Assembly: GCA_031213475.1 (NCBI GenBank)
Contig: JARUPZ010000001.1
Span: forward strand, 21,525,142 to 21,589,141
Direction of reading: 5' to 3'
Length of the DNA stretch: 64,000 nucleotides
Source of the DNA: Nereocystis luetkeana
Lineage: Eukaryota > Sar > Phaeophyceae > Laminariales > Laminariaceae
The position numbers and the translations under genes were made by a program. Under the pieces are notes generated by a model. It saw only the letters and a list, made by a program, of their open reading frames with translations. It was not told where the DNA came from and ran no database searches. This document shows, in pieces, positions 26,316 to 32,790 of this stretch. The stretch's first letter is position 1, and the number at the start of each line of letters is the position of its first letter.

Positions 26316-28114
26316 GCAGCAGCAATGGAGTCAGCAGCAGTAGCAGTGGAGTCAGCACCCTACAGGTTTCCATCCCCCGCGGAGGCAGAGTGGCACAAGG
26401 GGCTGGGGCACCTCCTGGAGGCGACGTGTTCGCTGGCGGAGTCCTTCTCGGCGGCGGACGCCATCGGAGGCGTTTCGTTGGGGAGGGGATGGGCCGGCGC
26501 TGGCCCCCCTTCTCTGCAAGGAGGGGACCACTTCATCTCCGTGTCGGGCCCACCCTGGGCGAAGAGAGACCCGAGGGTTGTTCACGGGTGAGTTGCAGTA
26601 GGTGGCGCAGTAGGCGAAGCAGTAGGTGCAACAGTAGGTGCAGCAGTAGGTGCTGCAGTAGGTGCTGCAGATGGGAAGCAGTAGGTGCAGTGGTAGGTGC
26701 AGTAGTAAGCACAGTGGTGGGTGCAGCAGTAGGTGCAGCAGTAGGTGCAGTAGTAGGTGCAGTAGTAGGTGCAATAGTAGGTTCAGCAGTAGGCGCAATA
26801 GTAGGTGTAACAGTAGGGAAGCAGTAGGTGCAGTAGTAGGTGCAGTAGTAGGTGTTGAAGTAGGTGCAGCAGTAGGCGCAATAGGAGGGGCAACAGTAGG
26901 TGCAGCAGTAGGTGCAGCAGTAGCAGTAGGTGAAGCAGTAGGTGCAGAGGTACGTGCAAAAGTAGGTTCAGCAGTAGGCGCAATAGTAGGGGCAGCAGTA
27001 GGTGCCGTAGTAGGTGCAGCAGTAGCAGTAGGTGGGTGGGTTGCTTCTTCCCGCTGGTTCACCCCCCGTTGTCCACTCGGCGCCTGGGCTCTCGCTCGCC
27101 GTTCAGCAATGAGATGTCGGCCGGGTAGCTAACCTAATTTCGTCAAGGTTGTTGATGGGTGGCGAAAAAGCAAAATATCGAGTTGGTCATCGCGTGGAGG
27201 GAGGGGGGGTGGTTCATGTGCGTGTGTGCTGTGTTTGTGTGCTCGGTTGCCCTCTTGCTTTTTACTCGCTTCTCTGGTGGTTTGGTTTTCTGTGTGGCTG
27301 ATTGCTTTGTTTTAGTTGCTCGCTTCTTTTTTCGTCGCTTGTCTGCCTGTTCAGGATGTTAGTCGCTTGTTTGTTTGTTTACCTGTCTTTTTGTAGTACT
27401 TACTGTTTTCCAGCTCGCTCTCTTGTTTGTTTTTTTCGTTTTTTTTGTGTGGTTGATTGCTTGCTATTTGTTTGACCTTTTTCGTTGTTGTTGGTTTGTT
27501 TTTTTTGTATTTTTTTGTATTTTGTTGTTGTTGTCGGCAGGTTTGTTGAGGATGAGGCGGAGGCAGGGCCGTGCTTCAATGCCAACGGGCTACCGCGAAC
27601 GCTGTGGGACGGCGCGTGCGACAGGTGAGCTACGGCAGTAGGTGCAACAGTAGATGCAGCAGTAGCTGCAACACTACTGTAGATGCAGCAGTAGATACCG
27701 CAGTAGCTGTAGCTGTAGACAGCAGCAGAATACTGCAGTAGCTACTGCTGTAGATGATGTAGCACCATTAGAGTATCGGTAGCTAATTTGTAGCTGAAGT
27801 AGCTGTGAGCAGCTGCAGTAGTAGGCAGCTGCTGTGAGTAGTCACAGTAGTATAGTAGGGGCCGCAGACGACAGTAGCTGTGGGCAAGATGCAGTCGACA
27901 GTAGGTACAGTAGCAACCTTCACCCCGCCCTCAGCAAGTCGGCCCTCCTCTCCACGCCCCCGCTCAACCCCTCCTCCCGCCAGGTATCGATCGTTGTGCG
28001 CGAGCAGCAGTAGGAGTAACAGCAGAGGAGATAACAGCAGCATCAGCGACAACAGCAGCAGCAGCAGCAGGGACCACAGCAGCAGACACACCATCAGCAG
28101 CAGCGGCAGCTGCA

Positions 28115-28153
<39 letters not shown>

Positions 28154-29987
28154 ACCTCTCCCGCTACTTTTTGCCGAGACAAGCAGAACAGTCGTCAACA
28201 GGACCCTTAGCGTCTTCCTCTTCCTCTCCCTCACTCGTACCCTTACCCGCAGCAAAATCAACCTCGGAGGAGAGCAGTCGACCAAAAATGCTTGGCGGGG
28301 GGGGCAGAATCAGAAAAGCGGCTAACTCCTCTCTGACGTCGCCTGCTTCTTGTTCTTCTTCTTCTGAGGAGTTGGAGACCGGGCCGAATGCGGGGATGGC
28401 GAGGGGGGCGGGGGTTGTGGGGAGGGGTGACGGGGTTTGTGGTTTTGGAAACGGGGTGCAGGAGATGGCTTTGCGAGGACACTGCCTGTCGTACTGCCAG
28501 CGAGATCGAGCGGATTTCATCTCGTCGGTAAGCTTTGTGTGTTTGTTGTTTTTTGTATGTTTTTGTTTCGTTTTTGGTGTCCTTTTTTCGGGTTGTGGGC
28601 TTTTGCTTTTTAGCCTTCTGCGTACCCGTATCGTGGTATTTTTCGCGCTTGTATGCCTTGGAACTTTTTTTTTGTTGTTGCGGAATACTCGTACTTGTTT
28701 TGTTTTGTTTTGTTTCAAACGAAAAAAAGAAGCACGAACGAAACTAAGAAAAATCGTGAAAATTACGAGACGGCAAACAAAAATGTAGGGAAACGGAAAG
28801 AAAACGTCGGTACGTTTCAGGCCCCCGGTACGTTATAATCCAGAGTTTGTTCGGCCTCGAATAGTGGGGAAAACTGAACACTAACTAGTTTATTATTGAA
28901 AAATTGTCTGCATGCCGCCTTGCGTTTGAATTAGCGCCTAACATTTGCACCCCCCCCCCCCCGAGCTCTTCGATCAGACCGGCCCTTCCCCTCACCCCCT
29001 CTCCTCCGGATAAGAGACGTGCTCGTTTCAAGTGGGATCATTGGAAAAATTCGTACTGATCCACCCGAGGGTTGGGGATGCCTCAATTAGGAGTAGGCGC
29101 GGTGCTAGGAACGGTGCTAGGAATGGTGCTAGGAACGGTGCTAGGAACGGTGCTAGGAACGGTGCTAGGAACAATGCTAGGAACGGTGCTAGGCACGGTG
29201 CTAGGAACGGTGCTAGGAACGATGCTAGGAACGATGCTAGGAACGGTGCTAGGAATGGTGCTAGGAACGGTGCTGTGAACGGTGCTAGGTACGGTGCTAG
29301 GAATGATGCTAGGAACGATGCTAGGAACGGTGCTAGGAACGATGCTCCGCCTCGAAAGCGATGTGTGGTCATTGGCAATGGTCAAATGACTTGAAAGGCA
29401 AGCAACCAATGAGTACTCCCTTCGCGCCTGGTGCAAGCGACGCCATACTCTTGTCTGCCTGGTCTGTGAAAACCCGACAGGCTCCTTACCCTGCATTGCG
29501 ACGGTTTGTGGTCGTACGACTACGGCCATGTATGATATCGAGTACCCCCCGCTAGCCCCTTCCTCATCCCCTCATTACCCCCCCTAGCGCCCCCCCCCCT
29601 TGGCCCTCTCTCACCTCCCCTCCAACGCACCCCCCTCACCCTCCCCCCCCCCCACCTCGTTCGCCTCCCAATACTGTGTTACCCCAGGGCTCGTCTCTGG
29701 CAACGGAGCCGCTTCGGGCCAGGGGGTCCGCAGCCCTCCCCGCCTCCCTCACCCTCGACAGAGGCCCAGCGCTGGCACATCTTTGCGCCATAGAGGGGGA
29801 TAGACAGCTCGGCAAGGTAGCAGCTGGGGTTAGCAGTGGTAGTAGTGGTGGTGGTGGGGGGGGTGGGGGCAGGCAGAGCCGCCGGAGGGGTGGGCGGTTT
29901 AGGCATTACCTTGTGCTGACCGGAGTAGTTGACAGCCACAGGGAGGCCGAGCGTCTGGGCCGTATGTACGACGAGCCCGCTTGGTAG
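2534..29987 (+). CDS. ATAD5: ATAD5/ELG1-like PCNA-unloading clamp-loader subunit (multi-exon gene)
   Basis: Homologue of ATAD5 (animals) / Elg1 (yeast), the large subunit that joins RFC2-5 to unload PCNA from nuclear DNA after replication and repair. Proposed exons: about 2534-2880, 4294-7074, 8495-8715, 10679-12038, 12429-12593, 14336-14445, 15810-15952, about 17551-17828, 18668-18832, 20161(or 20167)-20280, 21081-21321, 22351-23881, 25157-26587, 27541-27624, 27984-28527 and 29688-29987. Junction phases agree from 4294 to the stop. Diagnostic segments in order are the LWTE lead-in, AVAALSKWLGEWK, GPTGVGKTST (Walker A), EVIEVNAS, LTLILFEEVDVVFEED (Walker B) and CPVILTAEF, then the lid helices and the C-terminal RFRHYL. 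The protein would be about 3200 residues, against roughly 1800 in animals (from memory). The excess is Ala, Gly, Pro and Ser tracts. Odd points: a frame break in a 15-G run in exon 4294-7074, an unresolved first exon, an IPT/TIG domain and one GC-AG intron. The start codon is unknown; ATG at 2219 is one candidate. Confidence 0.88.
2890..3215. repeat. Tandem repeat of about 110 bp in the first intron
   Basis: The segment AATACGCGTATGTTCCCCTT starts at about 2902, 3011 and 3128, each followed by a sequence like TTCGGGTTTTGAAGATAGCG and CAATGGTTGGTAAGTTGG. Three imperfect copies, about 109-117 bp apart, lie inside intron 2881-4293. Confidence 0.8.
3745..3912 (-). repeat. SINE-like dispersed repeat, 3' part, minus orientation
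   Basis: The stretch from CTCATCCAATTCATTATACT to CCCGCTACGGTA is the reverse complement of part of the element at about 35145-35345, and a third diverged copy lies at about 57890-58040. The 57.7 kb copy has a tRNA-like head, which suggests a SINE. Here only the tail is present, followed by a GTAGTAGCA simple repeat (3905-4080). Confidence 0.55.
4139..4260 (+). repeat. CCCTCTCC pyrimidine tract before a 3' splice site
   Basis: Repeated CCCTCTCC units run for about 100 bases on the sense strand and end close to the acceptor CCTGCAG at 4293. It is probably an expanded polypyrimidine tract of intron 2881-4293. An ATG at 4125 opens the frame through it, but the strong acceptor and matching phase favour intron. 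Confidence 0.65.
4294..7074 (+). CDS. ATAD5: ATAD5-like gene, large low-complexity N-terminal exon
   Basis: The exon runs from the acceptor after CCTGCAG to the donor GAG/GTAAGT at 7075. The protein is basic and Ala/Thr/Gly-rich, with long (GCT)n-derived alanine runs. It carries three copies of a short hydrophobic motif: VAPLFKK (about 4447), LASIFLPR (about 6131) and LAPLFLPK (about 6649). Animal ATAD5 has a similar APLFL-type motif N-terminal to its ATPase core (from memory); the function here is not shown. The frame changes at the 15-G run 5111-5125: the upstream part reads in the frame of 4296, the downstream part in the frame of 5173. Both parts are long and of one composition, so a homopolymer length error or length variation is more likely than two genes. 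Confidence 0.7.
7075..8494. other. ATAD5-like intron with palindromic ATCTGTAGATGAT repeats
   Basis: An intron of about 1.4 kb. At 7320-7400 it holds several imperfect ATCTGTAGATGATATATC-like units, the same unit that forms the larger palindromic array at 41640-41880. A MITE family A copy is at 8298-8402. No coding segment is evident. Confidence 0.6.
8298..8402. mobile_element. MITE family A copy
   Basis: The left end ACGGGGGACCATAGTAAATAGG and the right end CTATGGTCCCACACAATA are inverted repeats with an AT-rich centre. See the family description at 32791-32895. This copy sits within an ATAD5-like intron. Confidence 0.8.
8495..8715 (+). CDS. ATAD5: ATAD5-like gene, acidic linker exon
   Basis: Acceptor GGAACAG before 8495; donor GTGAGT at 8716, leaving two bases over. 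It reads VMDVDIDGDEKNVHRHEERV, then a Gly/Lys-rich part, and ends LSDDQLLSAV. The two spare bases plus the first base of the next exon give Asp, keeping the frame into the MFLTAEQRKRKE segment. I see no domain in it. Confidence 0.65.
8750..9075 (+). repeat. TCTTG-type pentamer repeat in an intron
   Basis: About 300 bases of CTTGTCTCGT and CTTGTCTTGT units on the sense strand, in the 5' half of intron 8716-10678. The same kind of tract recurs at 21412-21625 in a later intron. Open frames through it are Ser/Leu/Val repeats and are not coding. Confidence 0.8.
9650..10190 (+). mobile_element. Tandem tRNA-derived SINE-like units
   Basis: Two near-complete units and one truncated unit start with TTTTACCC(C/G)TATAGCTCAGT or a close variant (about 9682, 9861 and 10140). 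In units 1 and 2 this is followed by a B-box-like GGTTCGAATCTC and a shared tail containing GCGCGTGCGTCGCTAAAAC and AGGTATTGAAACGAAGCGGG. The A-box TAGCTCAGTAGGTA and the B box are typical RNA polymerase III internal promoter elements. The cloverleaf does not close (no pairing acceptor stem), so these are not functional tRNA genes. The first two units are about 180 bp apart, in intron 8716-10678. Confidence 0.7.
10679..12038 (+). CDS. ATAD5: ATAD5-like gene, exon leading into the AAA+ core
   Basis: Acceptor GGTCCAG at 10678; donor GAG/GTGAGG at 12039. It starts MFLTAEQRKRKECLKKDQAK, a basic helical segment, has a fourth MASIFAK motif, then Gly/Arg and Gly-rich tracts (an RGRGRG run at about 11440-11490). 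It ends DALWTE, the conserved Trp-Thr-Glu that opens the RFC-like ATPase region in ATAD5 and RFC1 relatives. The minus strand is also open for long stretches here, but that is a by-product of GC-rich composition. Confidence 0.8.
12429..12593 (+). CDS. ATAD5: ATAD5-like gene, exon before Walker A
   Basis: Phase-0 exon between acceptor CTGTCCAG and donor GAG/GTGAGG. It reads VYRPRSPDEVCGNSYAVAAL followed by SKWLGEWKDKR and an acidic tail. This matches the family pattern in which a Y-x-P segment is followed by a GN-x-x-A helix and L-x-x-WL-x-x-WK. Confidence 0.88.
13463..13567. mobile_element. MITE family A copy
   Basis: Begins TTACGGGGGACCATAGTAAA and ends CTATGGTCCCCTGTAA. Both arms are well preserved; see 32791-32895 for the family. 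Confidence 0.85.
13893..14230 (+). repeat. Dispersed repeat family C, one full and one partial copy
   Basis: Shared landmarks are GATGCAGCTCA, CGACTCGCCGAACA, GCGCTTGGTG, CCCGAC(A/G)TGCTCCGTC, GGCATTGTAGGG and GTCTATGGTCATACGACTAC; the end of the element is CATGAGATCGAGTACATCTC plus CTATCGAGTACCCCC. The full copy is 13893-14085 and the partial one 14140-14230. Other copies: 24387-24545, 24935-25000, 29350-29550 and 35405-35560 on the plus strand; about 31015-31195 and 34300-34495 on the minus strand. No coding capacity is seen. Confidence 0.75.
14336..14445 (+). CDS. ATAD5: ATAD5-like gene, Walker A exon
   Basis: Acceptor TATAG at 14335, donor GTGAG at 14446, two bases over. It reads YDWVRFSDEEEDEEARLCN and then MTMLCGPTGVGKTSTIYG. 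The acidic serine segment directly before Leu-Cys-Asn and the GPTGVGKT P-loop are the classic ATAD5 arrangement. The catalytic lysine and the following Thr are intact, so ATP binding is expected. Confidence 0.93.
14465..14615 (+). repeat. GTGTTGAGT microsatellite
   Basis: Repeated GTGTTGGGT and GTGTTGAGT units directly follow the donor of the Walker A exon. The copy 14535-14565 is almost repeated at 14568-14600. Confidence 0.7.
15270..15375. mobile_element. MITE family A copy
   Basis: Left end CACGGGGGACCATAGTAATT, right end TTTGGTCCCCCGTAAT. It is in intron 14446-15809. See 32791-32895. Confidence 0.8.
15810..15952 (+). CDS. ATAD5: ATAD5-like gene, exon with EVNAS motif
   Basis: Acceptor TGCGACAG at 15809, donor ACAG/GTAACG at 15953. 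The first base completes the Gly codon split from the Walker A exon. It reads CAEGLGYEVIEVNASQLRSG and then AAIRRLFGEAAQSHHVSS. The EVNAS-x-x-RSG segment and the AxQSH continuation are diagnostic of ATAD5/ELG1 rather than RFC1. Confidence 0.92.
16523..16625. mobile_element. MITE family A copy
   Basis: Begins TTACGGGGGACCGTAGTAAA after CTA and ends CTATGGTCCCCCGTTC. It lies in intron 15953-17550. Confidence 0.8.
16837..16949. mobile_element. MITE family A copy carrying an 8-bp insertion
   Basis: Begins TTACGGTGGGCCATAGTTAA and ends CTATGGCCCCCCGTAG, with TA on both outer sides. Where other copies read AACCTATATATTT, this one reads ACCTACCAAGGTATATG, that is TA-CCAAGG-TA in place of TA. See the excision-footprint finding. 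Confidence 0.85.
17551..17828 (+). CDS. ATAD5: ATAD5-like gene, RGG-rich insert and first half of Walker B
   Basis: The donor is certain: TTCGAG/GTGAGT at 17829, after the frame PAAKLTLILFE. The acceptor is less sure: TTGCAG at 17550, and the AG at 17610 or 17613, all fit the phase of the previous exon. The body encodes a Gly/Arg run (RGRGRGRGRGRGKGGRG) between the EVNAS region and Walker B, the place where animal ATAD5 also has a long low-complexity linker. RGG-like tracts often bind nucleic acid; that role here is inference. Confidence 0.75.
17829..18667 (+). other. Intron interrupting Walker B, with GGT and TTTGC tracts
   Basis: The first half is a TGG/TGT-rich simple repeat (17915-18230). 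The last part, 18495-18660, is a TTTGC pentamer tract running straight into the acceptor TTGTCAG at 18667. Ser/Phe/Leu/Cys-repeat frames through it are not coding. Confidence 0.8.
18668..18832 (+). CDS. ATAD5: ATAD5-like gene, Walker B second half and sensor 1
   Basis: Joins in phase 0 to give LTLILFEEVDVVFEEDVGF and then LGALRDLRKGAKCPVILTAE. The acidic pair following the hydrophobic strand is intact. The CPVILT segment is the sensor-1 strand; its Thr stands where animal ATAD5 also has Thr. The donor GAG/GTGTGT at 18833 is moderate. The frame stays open past it (VCLRLLRRRTDNF), but that reading loses similarity. Confidence 0.9.
18920..19020. mobile_element. MITE family B copy, best preserved
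   Basis: TTAACCCTTTTAGGACTGCA at the left and GCGGTTCTGAAAGGGTTAA at the right form near-perfect inverted ends, with CTCAAAATTCTGAG in the centre. The TTAA at both ends fits a TTAA target duplication. Confidence 0.85.
19466..19930. mobile_element. Composite MITE family A remnant with a 121-bp tandem duplication
   Basis: Starts inside the family A element (TTAATAGGACCAAATGTTG), is interrupted by about 110 bp of unrelated sequence (about 19540-19660) and ends GGTCCTATTTGCTATGGTCC. A unit from CTATGGTCCCCCG through the following CGATCCTCATTTTTT and TTTACT segments is duplicated in tandem (19689-19809 and 19810-19930). Confidence 0.7.
20161..20280 (+). CDS. ATAD5: ATAD5-like gene, AAA+ lid exon
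   Basis: Reads LEVCLQSVAEAEGLDVSAAA and then LRALAQFHMGDLRACLLALQ, ending at donor CTGCAG/GTCGGTG. The pattern LL-x-V-x-x-x-L..E-x-x..D-x-R-x-x-x-x-x-LQ is the lid helix set of the family. The acceptor is either GTCCAG at 20160 or GGAG at 20166, because LEV is encoded on both sides of the intron. The second choice gives PRLLE joined to VCLQSVAEAE, closest to the family. Confidence 0.88.
21081..21321 (+). CDS. ATAD5: ATAD5-like gene, linker exon
   Basis: Acceptor TCTGACAG at 21080 and donor TCG/GTAAGG at 21322 keep phase on both sides. It reads ASRGRRMMKMGNNDRSPSVI followed by DVTEAEQ and a Pro/Ala/Thr-rich tract. There is no domain, and similarity to animal ATAD5 is not evident beyond its position. 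Confidence 0.65.
21412..21625 (+). repeat. TCTTG pentamer tract in an intron
   Basis: About 200 bases of TGTCTTGTCT units on the sense strand, in intron 21322-22350. Same type as 8750-9075. Confidence 0.85.
22351..23881 (+). CDS. ATAD5: ATAD5-like gene, exon with IPT/TIG-like domain
   Basis: Acceptor ACCCTTCAG at 22350. The first two bases complete an Ala codon. It reads RYLTHHVESDYAAAQSLAFD, then an Ala/Thr repeat, an acidic region, and an Ala/Ser/Thr/Lys-rich repeat of S/T-AK units (about 22970-23230). The last part has VITVKKDQGGHRVIITGRHF (about 23370-23430), then a Gly-rich insert, then KVYVRFGRDTVPAVVISDTL and IEAYAPVRTEPGFVDVVVIV. That is the strand order of an IPT/TIG Ig-like domain. 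The exon appears to end at a GC donor, AG/GCAAGT at 23882, whose phase fits the next exon. After that point the frame runs into simple repeats. Confidence 0.8.
24387..25000 (+). repeat. Dispersed repeat family C, full and partial copy
   Basis: The full copy, 24387-24545, has GATGCAGCTCACGCTTCAGG through GGCTACGGCCATGCATGA. The partial copy, 24935-25000, contains GTCGTACGACTACGGCCATG through TATCGAGTACCCC and merges with poly-C. Both are in intron 23882-25156, the second about 160 bp before its acceptor. Confidence 0.75.
25157..26587 (+). CDS. ATAD5: ATAD5-like gene, exon after the IPT-like domain
   Basis: Acceptor TGTCTGCAG at 25156. The first base completes Arg, then HAALFRYLPPMPEFPSLLGR. 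The FRY completes the last strand of the IPT pattern. A basic KRKKLSLAK patch (possible nuclear signal), Glu/Asp runs, Ala runs encoded by CTG repeats, and then LGHLLEATCSLAESFSAADA and GPPWAKRDPRVVHG follow. In animal ATAD5 the matching region has a conserved helix before a 'W' segment. Donor CACGG/GTGAGT at 26588. Confidence 0.8.
26590..27045 (+). repeat. GTAGGTGCAGCA 12-bp minisatellite
   Basis: About 450 bases of imperfect 12-bp units (GTAGGTGCAGCA, GTAGGTGCAGTA and variants), starting only a few bases after the donor of the preceding exon. Frames in all phases stay open because of the unit, but they are not coding. A shorter related tract is at 27628-27870. Confidence 0.85.
27541..27624 (+). 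CDS. ATAD5: ATAD5-like gene, short exon
   Basis: Acceptor GTCGGCAG at 27540 and donor GACAG/GTGAGC at 27625. It reads FVEDEAEAGPCFNANGLPRT then LWDGACD. It joins in phase after GPPWAKRDPRVVHG; the hydrophobic/acidic run fits the C-terminal part of the family only loosely. Confidence 0.75.
27984..28527 (+). CDS. ATAD5: ATAD5-like gene, Ser/Gly-rich exon
   Basis: Acceptor CCCGCCAG at 27983; the first base completes Arg. A Ser/Asn-rich start, a poly-Gly run from (GGC)n (28110-28150), then DLSRYFLPRQAEQ, another hydrophobic-Pro motif, and a conserved-looking end MALRGHCLSYCQRDRADFIS. Donor TCG/GTAAGC at 28528. Confidence 0.78.
29091..29350 (+). repeat. GGTGCTAGGAAC 12-bp minisatellite
   Basis: About twenty units of GGTGCTAGGAAC with GATGCTAGGAAC variants. 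Frames in several phases are open on both strands (for example NGARNGAR or LAPFLAPF repeats), as expected for a 12-bp unit; no other coding evidence. It is in intron 28528-29687. Confidence 0.9.
29350..29550 (+). repeat. Dispersed repeat family C copy
   Basis: Diverged full-length copy ending GTCGTACGACTACGGCCATG, then TATGATATCGAGTACCCCCC. It leads into the C-rich tract before the acceptor ACCCCAG at 29687. Confidence 0.7.
29688..29987 (+). CDS. ATAD5: ATAD5-like gene, terminal exon
   Basis: Starts in phase 0 after GTTACCCCAG and ends with TAG at 29985-29987. It reads SLATEPLRARGSAALPASLT, a helical region, a Gly-rich insert, then GGRFRHYLVLTGVVDSHREA and ERLGRMYDEPAW. The RF-x-HY segment close to the C-terminus is the conserved end of ATAD5. 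Confidence 0.88.
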   Translation, partial: GSSLATEPLRARGSAALPASLTLDRGPALAHLCAIEGDRQLGKVAAGVSSGSSGGGGGGGGRQSRRRGGRFRHYLVLTGVVDSHREAERLGRMYDEPAW

Positions 29988-31014
29988 TTTTTTTGTTTTG
30001 TTTTCCGGTTGTTTTTGACGAGTTTGGGTTAAGGTGAGGTTGAGGCCCTAATCAACCCTATTTTTTTTACCGTTTTTTACGATTTTAGGTTATGGTAAGG
30101 TTCGGCCTCGACAAACCGTAAGCCCAATACAACGCTGATGGTCCTGGGACCTTAATCACGTGGTGGAGGTCAAGAAATGCTCTTGACTTCGAATTTATCG
30201 AAACTGGGCCAGGCCATGTCGTGAATCCGTGGAGGATATTTTGGGAACGCTGCAGAATACCTACGTCGTACAACTGGCTGGAATGTGATTTGTGCTAAGT
30301 TCAACAAAATATGGAGACAATCTTGCGGTTGGAAGTTCGATCGGATTGATCGATTCATGACCTGTGCTAACTAGGTTCAACAGAAAAGAGACAATTTTGC
30401 ACTTTTTTTTGTTTTTACTTGAGCCTGCTTCTCGTTGCGAGGGTGGGCGGGGCTGTCTAGGAAAGTCAGCAAAATACCTACCAGGGTACTATTAATAGCC
30501 TTTCCGGGAAACGGGTGGGGGTGAAAATTTTTGAAAAAAGTAGTGATTGGCCATGCCGGAAATATGAGGTGATCCTGTGAGGTATCTTAACACCTACCAG
30601 GTACCGCTCTATTGCGCGCCGTTTTCCACAGGAACTACCTCTACTGTAATTTATTTATCCATTTTTTTTTTAAGGCGTGTTTTATTGCTTCTTCGCCCGG
30701 TTTGGACATTTATTTTTACACACTTTTGACTTGATTTTTAGTGTTTTTATTTTCTAGTCTGTTTTTTGTAACCTACCGCTACTGCCACTTTTTTTTTTCG
30801 CTGTGCTGACTGACCACTTGGCTGGCCCAGTTTCAAATCATTTTTTTTTGTCGTTTGACTTGGAATTACTTGAGTGTTGCCGTTTTTTCCAGTAGATACA
30901 TGTGTCATCACAGGGGGGTCAACCGCCATGGGGAGGCCGAGTGATCGGAAAGCATAATACGACTCCTGTGGCGTGTTTGGGAGGGTTTTGTAGCGTTTTT
31001 TTCTGGGGAGGGGG

Positions 31015-31195
31015 GGGGGGGGGAGATGTACTCATTATCATGCATGGCCATAGCCCATACATGGGCAAGGGGCGGGAGACGGGGAATTAATCATGGCATG
31101 CATGGTGATGAGACCATTGACCCCCCACTCCCTACAATGCCGAGACGAAGCACGTCAGGTTTTGGAATGACCAAGGCAAGCAATAGATGAGTACG
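31015..31195 (-). repeat. Dispersed repeat family C, minus orientation
   Basis: GATGTACTCATTATCATGCA, GGCCATAGCCCATACATGG and CTACAATGCCGAGACGAAGC correspond to the reverse complement of the family C end. A run of G at 31010-31022 is the counterpart of the poly-C end. Confidence 0.6.
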
Positions 31196-32099
31196 CGTTT
31201 CCTCTGCGGTGCAGGCGGGCATGCTGGAGTCGATTGAACAAGAGGAGGCCGCAGTCGGAGCGGGGACCGGGCGCGGGGGGGGGGGGGGGGGGGGAAGTGA
31301 GGGGGGTGTGTGTCAATGAACGTCGTGGTAATAGATAGTCGTGGTCGATCGTCGTTGGCATCATCTTGGTAACCAAACGTTTCCGTTGGCTTAACGTTTG
31401 GAGCGGTGGTTGGGATGATGGCGGTGAGGTCCGGGGTAGAGGGGGGTGTCGGGGATGGTCCTGGTAGAGGTGATGGTTGGTTTCGAATTTTTGTTAACGA
31501 TCATTGCGGCGGGGGGGGGTGGGGGGGGGGGGGCTGCGAGGTCGACCAGCGGGGAAGGTGGTGGTGGTGCTAGAGTAGCCGCTTCGGTCGCGTGTAGGAC
31601 ACGATTGCTGTTTGCCTAAGGTGGCAGCTCACGCGCTCATCGTTTTTTTTTTTCTGGCGACGGGGGGCTTGATCGGGGTCGGGTTGGCTTGCGGCTGCTG
31701 CTGCTGCTGTTGCTTGCTGCTCTCTTGTGTTGCCTTGCGAACTGGCGTCCCTCGCACCGTTCGTCGTTTTATTTTGACGGCCGCAGGAGCAGAGAGTACT
31801 GTGTGACCGTATTGTTGTGCGAGTATTGCGGGAGTACTCTGTGCAGACGTGTGGGTACTTGCAAGAGGAGGGTAAAAATGAGTACCCGATATCGATTTTC
31901 CTCATCCTAAAGCATGAAATCGCGGTCAGTTTTGGCCTTATCCAATGTCTATTGTGTCAAAGTGAGCCCGGTTTGATACTGGGGGATTTCCAATAAGGTC
32001 AAAAACCGGGACCTGATATCTATGAACATCATCCGACCGGGTTGTCCCAAAAACCACGACAGCTCTCCCCTTTTTTGGCAATAGTAAGAAACATAAGAT

Positions 32100-32425
32100 G
32101 GTTGACGCAGTATACTTAGTATGACCCTAACCATCACATGCAGTATACTTCGTGTCATTAGTATGACCCTAACCATCACATGGTTGATGCAGTATACTTC
32201 GTATGACCCTAACCATCACATGGTTGATGCAGTATACTTCGTATGACCCTAAACATCACATGTAGTATAATTAGTATGACCCTAACCATCACATGGTTGA
32301 TGCAGCATAATTAGCATGACCCTAAACATCACATGCAGTATACTTAGCATGACCCTAAACATCACATGGTTGGTACGGTATACTTAGTATGACCCTAAAC
32401 ATCACATGGTTGGTACAGTATACTA
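32100..32425. repeat. 40-bp minisatellite GTATGACCCTAACCATCACA
   Basis: Units read GTATGACCCTAACCATCACA followed by TGGTTGATGCAGTATACTTC. About eight imperfect copies, some shortened to about 27 bp by loss of the second half. The ACCCTAACC core resembles the telomere repeat but is not the same. Confidence 0.85.
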
Positions 32426-32610
32426 CATCAGAACGGGGGAAAAGAGCTCGCTGCTCATGCCGTTGGACCCAGCACGATGTTGGTAATATCCTACTTGGTG
32501 TCATATTTCGGTAAACCATTGAGAAGAGCAAGACCTCGTGCTTGCCATTATGACAGGGGTATAATATGGCAATCTTAGGTCAAAATATGTCACGGGGGAC
32601 TGATGGCGGT

Positions 32611-32733
32611 TTCTTAAACCATTTAGGAGTGCAGTCTTTATGGATCAGTTTTGGGGACAAACTACTTACCAGGTATAATTTTAGAAAGGGTTTGTCCCAA
32701 AAACGGGACTGCGGTCTTTGAAAGGGTGAATCC
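32611..32733. mobile_element. MITE family B copy with an inserted TACCAGGTA
   Basis: The left arm is CATTTAGGAGTGCAGTC, the right arm CGGGACTGCGGTC followed by TTTGAAAGGG. In the centre, TACCAGGTA follows the CTACT of the left arm, where other copies read CTACTCAAAATT directly. Confidence 0.7.
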
Positions 32734-32790
32734 AATATCGGGGGACGAGCTCGCTGCAAATAATGTCGTTGGACACATCACGATGTACTA

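Noticed and set aside
29028..29394. Repeat proteins LAPFLAPF or NGARNGAR
   Set aside because: A 12-bp minisatellite in an intron is open in several frames on both strands.
31689..31910. Small secreted protein (73 codons with a leucine-rich start)
   Set aside because: The signal-like start is encoded by a CTG repeat, there is no conserved remainder and no splice or expression evidence.
32100..32425. CRISPR array
   Set aside because: The units are contiguous 40-bp repeats without unique spacers, in a eukaryotic context.
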